Below are positions 46,317-54,423 of a DNA stretch of 64,000 bases, piece after piece. Numbering within the stretch: position 1 is the first letter of the stretch; every line of letters starts with the position of its first letter. Made by a program: the position numbers and the translations under genes. The stretch is taken from positions 1-64,000 of the forward strand of contig NZ_LZHT01000034.1 in NCBI RefSeq assembly GCF_001667315.1. Reading direction: 5' to 3'. Origin of the DNA: Mycobacterium sp. 852002-10029_SCH5224772. GTDB taxonomy: Bacteria > Actinomycetota > Actinomycetes > Mycobacteriales > Mycobacteriaceae. The notes beneath the pieces are model-generated. The model was not told the DNA's origin. It ran no database searches and saw nothing but the letters and a program-made list of their open reading frames with translations.

Positions 46317-46595
46317 ATGCCCCAAGTCGCGCACGTCGAAGTCGAATTGGACGGTCAACGGCATCGTTTGCGCTGGCCCCACGGTCAAACACTGGTCGAG
46401 ACATTGCTCGAGGCGGGGATCGCCGTGCCCCACTCGTGCCGGGAAGGCCGCTGCGGCTCGTGCGTGGCGACCGTGGTCGCGGGCCACGTCGACATGGCCC
46501 CCTGCGAGGTGTTGGACGCCGGCGATCTCGAGGAGGGCCTGATTCTGGCCTGTCAGGCGAGGCCGGCCGGCACCGAAGTTCACGTCGAATTTTGA
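46317..46595 (+). CDS. Plant-type [2Fe-2S] ferredoxin
   Basis: A 92-residue ferredoxin with HSCREGRCGSC (Cys cluster CxxxxCxxC) and a fourth Cys in LACQARP. ATG 46317; the frame extends to 46113 but the conserved start fits here. It faces the BVMO divergently (120-bp gap) and lies 91 bp before the HsaA-like gene. It may donate electrons to a monooxygenase or P450 in this region; no reductase partner is adjacent. Confidence 0.9.
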   Translation: MPQVAHVEVELDGQRHRLRWPHGQTLVETLLEAGIAVPHSCREGRCGSCVATVVAGHVDMAPCEVLDAGDLEEGLILACQARPAGTEVHVEF

Positions 46596-46686
46596 CGCCC
46601 ACGGTGTCCGCTCATCGGGATTTCCTTTGGGACGGGCCGGGACTGCGGTAGACCATTACTAGGCACCCACAGGTTAGGACGAAAAC

Positions 46687-47871
46687 ATGAGCGAGCGGGT
46701 AATCGACCGGGTAGTGGCGATAGCCGATCAGTTGCGCGATCAGGCCGCGGAAGCCGAACAACTCGGCCGGCTCACCGACGACACCGTCAAGCTGATGAAG
46801 GGCGCCGGCCTGATCCGGCTGCTGCAGACCAAGCAATATCAGGGCTTCGAGGTCCATCCGCGTGAGTTCGCGGAGACGACGATGGCCACCGCGGCGCTGG
46901 ATCCGGCGGCCGGGTGGATCGTCGGCGTGGTGGGGGTGCATCCCTACCAGCTCGCCTATGCGGACCCGAAGGTCGCCGCGGAGATCTGGGCCGACGACGT
47001 CGACACCTGGATGGCCTCCCCGTATGCGCCGCAGGGCGTGGCCAAACCCGTCGACGGCGGCTACCTGTTCAACGGCCGCTGGCAGTTCAGTTCGGGCACC
47101 GACCATTGCGACTGGATCATCCTGGGGGCCATGCTCGGCGACGACAAGGGCATTCCGTTGATGCCGCCCCAGATGCTGCACATGATCCTGCCGCGCAAGG
47201 ACTACGAGATCGTCGAGGACTCGTGGAATGTGGTGGGGCTGCGCGGAACCGGCTCCAAGGACGTCATCGTCAAAGACGCGTTCGTCCCGAGCTACCGGAC
47301 GATGGACGCGGCGAAGGTGATGGACGGCACCGCCCAGCGCGAGGCCGGCATGACCGAGCCGCTGTACCTGATGCCGTGGTCGACGATGTTCCCGCTCGGC
47401 ATTTCGGCGGCCACCATCGGCATCGCCGAGGGCGCGCTGGCCGCGCACCTGGATTACCAACGGGGCCGGGTGGGTGCCACCGGGACCGCGATCAAGGATG
47501 ATCCCTACGTGATGCACGCGATCGGCGAGGCCGCCGCCGACATCAACGCGGCCCGCCAGGAGCTACTGGCCAACGCCGACCGCATCTACGACATGGTCGC
47601 GGCCGGCAAAGAGGTGTCGTTCGCCGACCGCGCTGCCGGGCGCCGCACCCAGGTTCGCGCGGTGTGGCGCGCGGTCTCGGCTGTCGACGAGATCTTCGCC
47701 CGCTCCGGCGGCAACGCGGCCCGGATGGACAAACCGCTGCAACGGTATTGGCGTGACGTGCACGTCGGTCAGATGCACGCCATCCACGTGCCCGGCACCA
47801 CCTATCACGCGGCGGCGCTGAGTTCGATCGGCATCGACCCGCCCGACGGCCCGCTGCGGGCCCTGATCTGA
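46687..47871 (+). CDS. HsaA-like flavin-dependent (ACAD-fold) monooxygenase
   Basis: A 394-residue protein of the ACAD-fold two-component hydroxylases: RQFSSGTDHCDWIILGAML-like region, VGLRGTGSKDVIVKDAFVPSY (about 180-200), and GNAARMDKPLQRYWRDVHVGQMHAIH (about 340-366), close to HsaA, which adds the second hydroxyl to the aromatic steroid A-ring. It begins after AGGACG. The HsaC-like dioxygenase starts 17 bp downstream and the KstD-like protein after that, so the order HsaA > HsaC > KstD-like resembles the cholesterol ring cluster. No HsaB flavin reductase is present; FMNH2 would come from elsewhere. Confidence 0.92.
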   Translation: MSERVIDRVVAIADQLRDQAAEAEQLGRLTDDTVKLMKGAGLIRLLQTKQYQGFEVHPREFAETTMATAALDPAAGWIVGVVGVHPYQLAYADPKVAAEIWADDVDTWMASPYAPQGVAKPVDGGYLFNGRWQFSSGTDHCDWIILGAMLGDDKGIPLMPPQMLHMILPRKDYEIVEDSWNVVGLRGTGSKDVIVKDAFVPSYRTMDAAKVMDGTAQREAGMTEPLYLMPWSTMFPLGISAATIGIAEGALAAHLDYQRGRVGATGTAIKDDPYVMHAIGEAAADINAARQELLANADRIYDMVAAGKEVSFADRAAGRRTQVRAVWRAVSAVDEIFARSGGNAARMDKPLQRYWRDVHVGQMHAIHVPGTTYHAAALSSIGIDPPDGPLRALI

Positions 47872-47888
47872 GCCGGAGAACTCCAGAC

Positions 47889-48797
47889 GTGAGCGACCTG
47901 AAAAGCCTGGGCTACATCACCATTTCGACCAACGACATCGACCGTTGGCGGCAGTTCGCCTTCGGGGTGCTGGGTTTCGCCGAGGGTAAGGGCCCCGACC
48001 CGTCGGCGCTGTATCTGCGGATGGACGAGCGCGCGGCCCGTCTCATCGTGGTGCCCGGCGAGACCGACCGGGTGCTGACCATTGGCTGGGAAGTGCGCGA
48101 CCACTCGGCATTGCGGCGCGTGCAGGCCGCCCTCGACGGCGCCGGCGTGGCATACAAGCAGCTCTCCACCGACGAGGCCGAGGCCCGCCGCGTCGAAGAG
48201 GTGATCACGTTCGAGGACCCCGCCGGCACCACGCTCGAGGTGTTCCACGGCGCGGTGCTCGACCACAGCCCCGTCGTCACGCCGTTCGGCGCGCGATTCG
48301 TCACCGGCGACCAGGGCCTGGGCCACGTGGTGGTGCCCGCCACCGATCCCAACGGGCTGTTCGATTTCTACACCGAGGTGCTGGGTTTCCGCGCCCGCGG
48401 CGCTTTCCGGGTGCCGCTGCCCAAAGAGTTTGGCCCGGTGCGGGTTCGGTTCCTGGGCATCAACGAGCGCCACCACAGCCTGGCGATCGTCCCCGCCGCA
48501 CACCAGCGCGACCCGCGCCTGGTCCACATCATGGTCGAGGTCGACACCCTCGACGCCGTCGGGCAGGCGCTGGACCGGGTCAACGCCGAGGGGTTCCAAC
48601 TCTCGTCCACCCTCGGTCGGCACACCAACGACAAGATGGTCTCGTTCTATGTCCGCGCCCCCGGCGACTGGGACATCGAATTCGGCACCGACGGGATGCG
48701 GGTCGACGAAACCTATTACACCGCAGAGGAAATCACCGCCGACAGCTACTGGGGCCACCAGTGGGTCGGCGAGATGCCCGCGGCGATGCGCCTGTGA
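47889..48797 (+). CDS. HsaC/BphC-like extradiol dioxygenase
   Basis: A 302-residue type I extradiol ring-cleavage dioxygenase. The Fe(II) ligands by comparison with BphC are H146 (GLGHVVV), H213 (LVHIMVEV) and E264 (WDIEFGT); H195 or H196 (RHHSLA), H245 and Y254 are the conserved active-site residues. It cleaves a catechol meta to the hydroxyls, and the HsaD-like hydrolase at 41528 would take the product. GTG 47889 follows CGGAGAACTC. Its stop overlaps the KstD-like start (GTGA). Confidence 0.95.
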   Translation: MSDLKSLGYITISTNDIDRWRQFAFGVLGFAEGKGPDPSALYLRMDERAARLIVVPGETDRVLTIGWEVRDHSALRRVQAALDGAGVAYKQLSTDEAEARRVEEVITFEDPAGTTLEVFHGAVLDHSPVVTPFGARFVTGDQGLGHVVVPATDPNGLFDFYTEVLGFRARGAFRVPLPKEFGPVRVRFLGINERHHSLAIVPAAHQRDPRLVHIMVEVDTLDAVGQALDRVNAEGFQLSSTLGRHTNDKMVSFYVRAPGDWDIEFGTDGMRVDETYYTAEEITADSYWGHQWVGEMPAAMRL

Positions 48798-50260
48798 CGC
48801 CCGAATCGGACGTGACGCCGGTGGCGGCGTCCTCGATCACTTCGTGGGACGCCGAGGCCGACGTCGTCATCGCCGGCTATGGGATCGCGGGCGCCGCGGC
48901 GGCCGTGGAAGCGGCCCGGTCCGGCGCCGACGTCCTGGTGCTGGAGCGCACCGGCTCCTGGGGCGGCGCAGCATCGATGGCCGGCGGATTCATCTACCTC
49001 GGCGGTGGCACGGCACTGCAAAACGCTTGCGGTTTCAGCGATTCCGTCGACAACATGGCGGCATTCCTCAATGTGGCGATGGGGCCCGGGGCCGACGAGA
49101 ACAGGATCGCCGACTACTGCGCCGGCAGCGTCGCCCACTTCGACTGGCTGGTCGGCTGCGGCGTGCCGTTCAAGGCTGAGTTCTTCGCCGAGCCCGGGTG
49201 GGAGCCCATGGGCGATCAGGGGCTGATGTACAGCGGCGGCGAAAACTCTTACCCGTTCAACACGATCGCCTCCCCCGCCCCGCGCGGGCACGTCCCGCAG
49301 ATGCAGAACAAGAAGCAGGGCGAGGCCAGCGCCGGCTACATGCTGATGAAGCCGCTCGTCGAAACCGCCACCGCCGCCGGCGCCCGAGCGCTCTACGACG
49401 TGCGGGTGCAGCGGCTGATCACCGAATCCGGCGGCCGGGTGGTGGGCATCTGCGCCCGGCAATACGGAAACGACATAGCGGTCCGGGCCCGCCACGGAGT
49501 CGTGCTCGCCACGGGCAGCTTCGCCTACAACGACGCGATGGTGGCGCGTTACGCGCCGCGCATCGCGGGGCGGCCGGCCGCGTCGATCGAGCAGCACGAC
49601 GGGCAGGCCATCCGGATGGCGCAGGCGCTGGGCGCCGATCTGGCGCACATGGACGCCACCGAGGTCGCGATCTTCGTCGACCCCCAGCAGCTGGTGCGCG
49701 GCATCCTGGTCAATGGCCGGGGTCAGCGCTACGTCGCCGAGGACACCTACCCGGGCCGGATCGGGCAGCTCACCCTGTACCAGCAGGACAACGTCGCGTA
49801 TCTGATCATCGACGGTGACGCGCAGGAGGAGGCGGAGGCCTCGTGGTCGCCGAAGCTGATGCTGCGACCGGCGACCTGGGTGGCCGACAGCGTCGCCGAC
49901 CTGGAACGCGACATGGGCCTGCCACCCGGTTCGCTGCAGGCCACCGTGGCCGCCTACAACGAAGGCGCCGCGCGCGGCGAGGATCCGCTGCTGCACAAGA
50001 AGCCCGAGTGGATCAAGCCGATCGGCTCCCCGGTCGGCGCGATCGACCTGCGGGAAAACACCGGCGGCTTCACCCTGGGCGGGCTCGCCACCACGCTGGA
50101 CGCCGAGGTGCTGCACGTCAGCGGCGCGCCCATCCCCGGGCTCTTCGCCGCCGGCCGCTGCACCGCCGGGCTGGCCGCGTGGGGTTACGCCAGCGGCGTC
50201 TCGCTGGGTGACGGCAGCTTCTACGGCCGCCGCGCCGGGCGCTCGGCGGCCAAGGGCTGA
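48794..50260 (+). CDS. KstD/fumarate-reductase-like FAD-dependent dehydrogenase
   Basis: A 488-residue flavoprotein with N-terminal VVIAGYGIAGAAAAVEAA (GxGxxG), GGAASMAGGFIYLGGGT, a middle part with VLATGSFAYND, and C-terminal GLFAAGRCTAGLAAWGYASGVSLGDGSFYGRRA (FAD binding). The pattern is that of FAD_binding_2 proteins that include 3-ketosteroid delta-1-dehydrogenase. Starts GTG 48794, overlapping the dioxygenase stop. It may dehydrogenate the ring before HsaA-like oxidation or act on an intermediate. Followed by a strong hairpin terminator. Confidence 0.92.
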   Translation: MTPESDVTPVAASSITSWDAEADVVIAGYGIAGAAAAVEAARSGADVLVLERTGSWGGAASMAGGFIYLGGGTALQNACGFSDSVDNMAAFLNVAMGPGADENRIADYCAGSVAHFDWLVGCGVPFKAEFFAEPGWEPMGDQGLMYSGGENSYPFNTIASPAPRGHVPQMQNKKQGEASAGYMLMKPLVETATAAGARALYDVRVQRLITESGGRVVGICARQYGNDIAVRARHGVVLATGSFAYNDAMVARYAPRIAGRPAASIEQHDGQAIRMAQALGADLAHMDATEVAIFVDPQQLVRGILVNGRGQRYVAEDTYPGRIGQLTLYQQDNVAYLIIDGDAQEEAEASWSPKLMLRPATWVADSVADLERDMGLPPGSLQATVAAYNEGAARGEDPLLHKKPEWIKPIGSPVGAIDLRENTGGFTLGGLATTLDAEVLHVSGAPIPGLFAAGRCTAGLAAWGYASGVSLGDGSFYGRRAGRSAAKG

Positions 50261-50270
50261 GCTTCTCTCG

Positions 50271-50327
50271 CGAGCAGACGTAAAGCACCCGCACGCACGA
50301 CGTGTCGGGTGCTTTTGCGTCTGCTCG
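50271..50327. terminator. Long bidirectional-type hairpin (REP-like)
   Basis: CGAGCAGACG pairs with CGTCTGCTCG and, after a small bulge, AAAGCACCCG with CGGGTGCTTT, giving about 20 bp of stem around a 14-nt loop. It ends the HsaA-HsaC-KstD unit. The motif CAGACG(C/T)AAA is one I associate with frequent mycobacterial intergenic palindromes, so it may be a dispersed repeat. Confidence 0.65.
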
Positions 50328-50376
50328 GCAATGTTGGCGTGCTATGTGACAGCGGCCACAGTCATGTGCTAGAACT

Positions 50377-50395
50377 ATATTCCTAATAGGAATAT
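50377..50395. promoter_or_regulatory. Perfect 19-bp palindromic operator of the IclR regulator
   Basis: ATATTCCTA-A-TAGGAATAT, 9-bp perfect arms, 17 bp before the IclR ATG. Its AT content stands out in this DNA and it could overlap the -10 (TATTCC). Most likely an autoregulatory IclR site that also governs neighbouring genes. Confidence 0.72.
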
Positions 50396-50412
50396 GCCAG
50401 CCAGGAGGACTT

Positions 50413-51222
50413 ATGCCGGCGCCTGTCGAAACCCCCACCGCGGTCATCGACCGCATCTCGCTGGTCCTGGACGCATTCGACGGCCCCGGACGGCTGACGC
50501 TGGCCCAGATCGTGCGGCGCACCGGCCTGCCGCGCTCCTCGGCGCACCGGATGCTCGAGCGCCTGGTTCAGCTGCGCTGGCTGCGCCGCAGTGGCCGCGA
50601 CTACGAGCTTGGCATGCGACTCGTCGAGCTGGGTTCGCTTGCCGTGCACCAGGATCGGCTGGTGCGCGCGGCCGCCCCCCTGCTTGGCGAATTGCACCGC
50701 GCCACCGGGCTTGTCGTGCACCTCGCGGTCCTGGACGGTGCCGACGTCGTCTACCTCGACAAGGTCGGCGACCACAGGATCCCCACGCGCGTGGGCGCTC
50801 GTCAGCCCGCCCACTGTACGGCCGTCGGCAAGGCGATCCTGGCCTACTGCGACGGTGAGCCCGAACTCGACCTGCGGGTGCGTCAGACGAAGTACTCGAT
50901 CTCCAGCGGCACCCAACTCGCCGTCGAACTGGCGAAGGTGCGCGCCCATGGCGTCGCCTTCGAGCGTGAGGAGTCGCTGCTCGGATTCGGTTGCGTCGCA
51001 GCGCCGATCGGCGGCACCGGTGAGACCCAGAAAGTCATGGCCGCGGTGTCGGTATGCGGCCCGATGAATCGCATGATGTTCGATCAACGCCTGGCCGCCC
51101 CGGTGCGCATGACGGCGATGGGCATCTGGCGCAACGTCGAAGACGGACCGCAGCGGGTGGCGCCGACGCTGCAGCCGTTGCGTCCGTTGCGGCCGGCGCG
51201 GCCCGCGCTGCAGTACGCGTGA
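50413..51222 (+). CDS. IclR family transcriptional regulator
   Basis: A 269-residue regulator: winged helix (about 12-70, LTLAQIVRRTGLPRSSAHRML), then the IclR effector domain (about 80-250) with VGARQPAHCTAVGKAILAY (the ligand-binding signature) and GFGCVAAPI. AGGAGGAC is 8 bp upstream. It stands just downstream of the HsaC/KstD-like unit and its stop overlaps the esterase start (GTGA). IclR proteins of this type sense aromatic or organic-acid intermediates; the region's ring-cleavage products are natural candidates. Confidence 0.93.
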   Translation: MPAPVETPTAVIDRISLVLDAFDGPGRLTLAQIVRRTGLPRSSAHRMLERLVQLRWLRRSGRDYELGMRLVELGSLAVHQDRLVRAAAPLLGELHRATGLVVHLAVLDGADVVYLDKVGDHRIPTRVGARQPAHCTAVGKAILAYCDGEPELDLRVRQTKYSISSGTQLAVELAKVRAHGVAFEREESLLGFGCVAAPIGGTGETQKVMAAVSVCGPMNRMMFDQRLAAPVRMTAMGIWRNVEDGPQRVAPTLQPLRPLRPARPALQYA

Positions 51223-52142
51223 GCCTCGACCCGCAGATCGCTGCGATCATCGAGCAATTGGATGGCGGGTTCCCACCGGTTCAGGAGATGAGCGGCGCCG
51301 AGGCACGAGCGCTCATCCGATCCAGGTTGGTGCCGCCGGCGCAGCCCGAACCCATCGCCGAGGTCGACGATCGCTCGGTCGAGGGTCAGGGCGCTCCGAT
51401 CCCCGTCCGCGTATACCGGCCTGAGGCCGTGGGGCCGCTCCCCCTGCTGGTGTACGCCCACGGCGGCGGGTTCGTATTCTGCGATCTGGACAGCCACGAC
51501 GAGCTATGCCGTAACATCGCCAACCTTGTTCCCGCCGTTGTTGTTTCGGTCGACTATCGGTTGGCTCCGGAGAACTCCTGGCCGGCCGCCGCCGAGGACG
51601 TGTACGCCGTGACGTGCTGGGCCTACGACAACGCCGCAGCTCTCGGGGCCGATCCCAGGCGTCTGGTGGTGGGCGGCGACAGCGCCGGAGGCAACCTGGC
51701 CGCGGTGACCGCGGTGATGGCCCGCGACCGCGGCGGCCCGACGCCGGCCGCCCAACTGCTGCTCTACCCGGTGATCGCGGCCGACTTCGACACCGAGTCC
51801 TACCGGCTCTTCGGGCAGGGCTACTACAACCCGAAGCCGGCGCTGCAGTGGTATTGGGATTGCTACGTGCCATCGTTCGAGGACCGCGCGCACCCGTACG
51901 CCACACCGCTGAACGCCGACCTACGCGGGCTGCCGCCCGCCGTGGTGGTGGTCGCCGGCCACGATCCACTGCGCGACGAGGGATTAGCCTTCGGCGCTGC
52001 GCTCGAGGCGGCCGGCGTGCCCACCGCGCAACTCCGTTACGACGGCGGCATCCACGGGTTCATGACGATGCCGATGCTCGACATCGCGCACCGGGCGCGC
52101 ACAGCGGCGAGCGCGGCCCTGGCCGATCTACTGCAACGGTAA
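51219..52142 (+). CDS. Alpha/beta hydrolase, HSL-family esterase (NlhH/LipN-like)
   Basis: A 307-residue HSL-type esterase: HGGGF (81-85), GDSAGG (Ser155), Asp in GHDPLRDEG, His in GIHGFMTMP. GTG 51219 overlaps the IclR stop, so it is co-translated with the regulator. May hydrolyse lactones or esters from the adjacent monooxygenases, but carboxylesterases of this class are broad. Its end overlaps the convergent oxidoreductase gene by 15 bp. Confidence 0.92.
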   Translation: MSLDPQIAAIIEQLDGGFPPVQEMSGAEARALIRSRLVPPAQPEPIAEVDDRSVEGQGAPIPVRVYRPEAVGPLPLLVYAHGGGFVFCDLDSHDELCRNIANLVPAVVVSVDYRLAPENSWPAAAEDVYAVTCWAYDNAAALGADPRRLVVGGDSAGGNLAAVTAVMARDRGGPTPAAQLLLYPVIAADFDTESYRLFGQGYYNPKPALQWYWDCYVPSFEDRAHPYATPLNADLRGLPPAVVVVAGHDPLRDEGLAFGAALEAAGVPTAQLRYDGGIHGFMTMPMLDIAHRARTAASAALADLLQR

Positions 52143-53357
52143 TTCGTTGGTGCGCAGTGCTTCTGCCGCACCGTAGCGCTGGTCCGGATCCAGCACGCAG
52201 TGGGTCCGCCCGAAGACGGTGACCATGCACTTGTTGTTGTGAGTGCACCGACTGCGTGTTGCGGGATCGGCGATCATCCTGGAGACCAGGTCCGGTTCGC
52301 GCAGCAGTGCCCGCCCCATCGCGACAAAATCGAAGCCTTCGCGCATACCGGTCTCCACGTGCTCGCGGTTGGTGATGCCGCCCAACAGGATCAGCTTGGT
52401 GTTGCGCATGACCGGGACGAACTGGCGGGCATTCTCCAGCATGTAGAGGTCGTGGTAGGGGTAGTCGCCCATCGCCCATTTCCCGATGAGGCGGATCCCG
52501 GTGCGCATGGGCTGCGGCATGACCTGCGCGAATTCCTTGACCGGGACATCACCACGGAACAGGTACATAGGCTTGAACACCGAAGAGCCCTGGGTCAATT
52601 CGATCGCATCCAGCACAGCGTCGGCGTCGAGCAGCGCGGCGGTACGCAACGCCTCGTCAACCCAGATGCTACCGGGTACTCCGTCGTCCATATCGAGCTT
52701 GGCGGTCACCGCGACGCGGTCACCGACCTCGTCGCGCACGCGCCGGGCGATCTCGCGGCAGAACCGTGACCGGTTGTCGATGTCACCGCCGTATTCATCC
52801 TTGCGCCGGTTGATCAAGGGACTCAAAAACGAGCTCGGCAGGTACAGGTGACCGAAATGCAGTTCGACCGCGTCGAAGCCCGTGTCGGCGGCCACCCGGG
52901 CGGCCGCGCCGAATTGGTCGATCACCCGGGCGATCTCGGCGCGGGTGATCTCGCGGCAGTAACCCATGGAAGCGGGGTTGATGAACCTGCTCGGCGCCAC
53001 CGGAGTGACTCCGGTCAGCTTCTTCTGCGCCACCACGCCCGCGTGACCCAGCTGGGCCGCGATCGCCGCACCCTCGCGGTGGACCGCGTCGGTCAGCTTC
53101 CGGAGCCCCGGAACGGCCGCCTCGCTCATCACGATCTGCCCGGGCGCGCTGGCTCCCTCGGGCGACACGCAGCAGTAGGCGACGGTCGTCATGCCGACGC
53201 CACCCCGGGCAAAGGCGCGATGGAAGTCGATCAGATCTTCGGTAACCAGGCCACGCGGCGATCGGCCTTCCGACGTCGCGGCCTTGATCACCCGGTTACG
53301 CAATGTCACCGGCCCCAGGACAGCGGGGGCGAACGGGTCGGACGGCGCTGCGCTCAT
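52128..53357 (-). CDS. NADH:flavin oxidoreductase/old yellow enzyme family protein
   Basis: A 409-residue TIM-barrel OYE protein: LGPVTLRNRVIKAATSEGR (14-32, FMN loop), AQLGHAGVVA (His for substrate oxyanion), DAVELHFGHLYLPSSFLSPLINRRKDEYGGDIDNRSRF (family signature), and GRALLREPDLV at the FMN phosphate end. Three Cys in CTHNNKC...THC near 385 are reminiscent of the 4Fe-4S site of 2,4-dienoyl-CoA reductases, but their spacing differs, so this is uncertain. It likely reduces an enone or dienoyl-CoA. Start ATG 53357; the frame to 54038 is only overlap. Confidence 0.88.
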   Translation of the reverse strand: MSAAPSDPFAPAVLGPVTLRNRVIKAATSEGRSPRGLVTEDLIDFHRAFARGGVGMTTVAYCCVSPEGASAPGQIVMSEAAVPGLRKLTDAVHREGAAIAAQLGHAGVVAQKKLTGVTPVAPSRFINPASMGYCREITRAEIARVIDQFGAAARVAADTGFDAVELHFGHLYLPSSFLSPLINRRKDEYGGDIDNRSRFCREIARRVRDEVGDRVAVTAKLDMDDGVPGSIWVDEALRTAALLDADAVLDAIELTQGSSVFKPMYLFRGDVPVKEFAQVMPQPMRTGIRLIGKWAMGDYPYHDLYMLENARQFVPVMRNTKLILLGGITNREHVETGMREGFDFVAMGRALLREPDLVSRMIADPATRSRCTHNNKCMVTVFGRTHCVLDPDQRYGAAEALRTNELPLQ

Positions 53358-53456
53358 GCGGCGACCCTTGTCCCGCATCCGGAGATCGTCAACGGTAGGT
53401 TCCCGGTGGTCGGGAGCCGCCGCCGCCGCGTCCCCGGCCTGTCCTACGGTCGGCTC

Positions 53457-53804
53457 ATGGCCGACGGCGAAGTCTTCGTGATCGACCGGGTGGTGACGCG
53501 ACCCGGATGTGCTCGCCGATTCGTCGACGCCTACCTCGCCGAATACGCCCCAGGAGCGCGGGCACGGGGTATGACGCTGCGCGACATTCTGGTGAGCCCA
53601 CCGATCTGGTTCGACGACGACACCAACGTCATCACGGCGACCTGGACCCTGCCCGGTGCACAAGCGTGGTGGGAGATGACCTGGAAAGGCCGGCCGGATC
53701 CGGCGCTGGGCGAATGGTGGTCGCGGACCGACGAATTGGTGACCGAGCGGTCGCGGTCTTTTGCCGCGGCGGCCGATGACGTAGACGGACTGTGCGATGT
53801 ATAA
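53457..53804 (+). CDS. Small alpha/beta protein, unknown (dimeric barrel-like)
   Basis: A 115-residue protein: VFVIDRVVTRPGCARRFVDAYLAEYAPGARARG, then TLRDILVSPPIWFDDDTNVITATWTLPGAQAWWEMTWKGR. The pattern (short strand, helix, two strands, helix with WW) suggests a dimeric alpha-beta barrel like the Dabb/ABM/EthD-type proteins, but I cannot place it in one family. ATG 53457. It overlaps the Dabb-domain gene by 8 bp, so both are translated together. Divergent from the OYE gene with a 99-bp gap. Confidence 0.75.
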   Translation: MADGEVFVIDRVVTRPGCARRFVDAYLAEYAPGARARGMTLRDILVSPPIWFDDDTNVITATWTLPGAQAWWEMTWKGRPDPALGEWWSRTDELVTERSRSFAAAADDVDGLCDV

Positions 53805-54423
53805 CCTCACGCGACTCGTCGACGTCGCCGGGGTCGACCACGACCGGATTCTCGACGAGTTGCGCAGGGCCGCCGGTGCGGCGGCGCCGCTGCGCCAGGT
53901 GGTGCAACCGACCCTGCCCGGCTCGCGCAACGGGGGCGATATTCTGGTGCATCTGCGGTTCGCCACCAAGGCCCAATGTGACCGAGCGACAGATGATCTC
54001 GCCGCGGTACTCGTCGACCCCTCGGTGGGCAGGGTCAATGGCGTGGGCTATGCGGGCGCCCCCGTTCGCACCGGCGACAAACCTGGCACGGTCTACCGGG
54101 CGCTGCTGTTGCGTGTGCAGCCAGGCACACCCGAGGACACCCTCACCCGGTTCGAGCGCGAGCTGTCTTCGATGCCGCGGTATCTACCGACGATCCGGGC
54201 CTGGCAGCTGAGCCGGGTGTCGGCGGCGGTCGGAACCTCCTCGTGGACGCACGTATTCGAGCAGGAGTTCGCCGACGTCGAGGCGCTGATGGGGCCCTAC
54301 CTGATGCACCCTGTCCACTGGGCGGTGGTGGACCGCTGGTTCGACCCGGAGACCACGGACGTGATCATCCGCGACCGGGTGTGCCACAGCTTCTGCGCCA
54401 TCGCCGACCCGGTGCTGGTCTAG
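53797..54423 (+). CDS. Dabb (stress-responsive A/B barrel) domain protein, probable two-domain
   Basis: A 208-residue protein. The second half (about 105-205: GTVYRALLLRVQPGTPEDTL, SSWTHVFEQEFADVEALMGPY, HPVHWAVVDRWFDPE) has the Dabb features of strand, helix and terminal HPxH segment, and the first half (DILVHLRFATKAQCDRATDDLAA) is a degenerate similar unit. Such proteins are small-molecule enzymes (cyclases, monooxygenases without cofactor). It is coupled to the 115-residue protein at 53457, which suggests they work together. Ends 4 bp inside the convergent SDR. Confidence 0.8.
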   Translation: MYNLTRLVDVAGVDHDRILDELRRAAGAAAPLRQVVQPTLPGSRNGGDILVHLRFATKAQCDRATDDLAAVLVDPSVGRVNGVGYAGAPVRTGDKPGTVYRALLLRVQPGTPEDTLTRFERELSSMPRYLPTIRAWQLSRVSAAVGTSSWTHVFEQEFADVEALMGPYLMHPVHWAVVDRWFDPETTDVIIRDRVCHSFCAIADPVLV

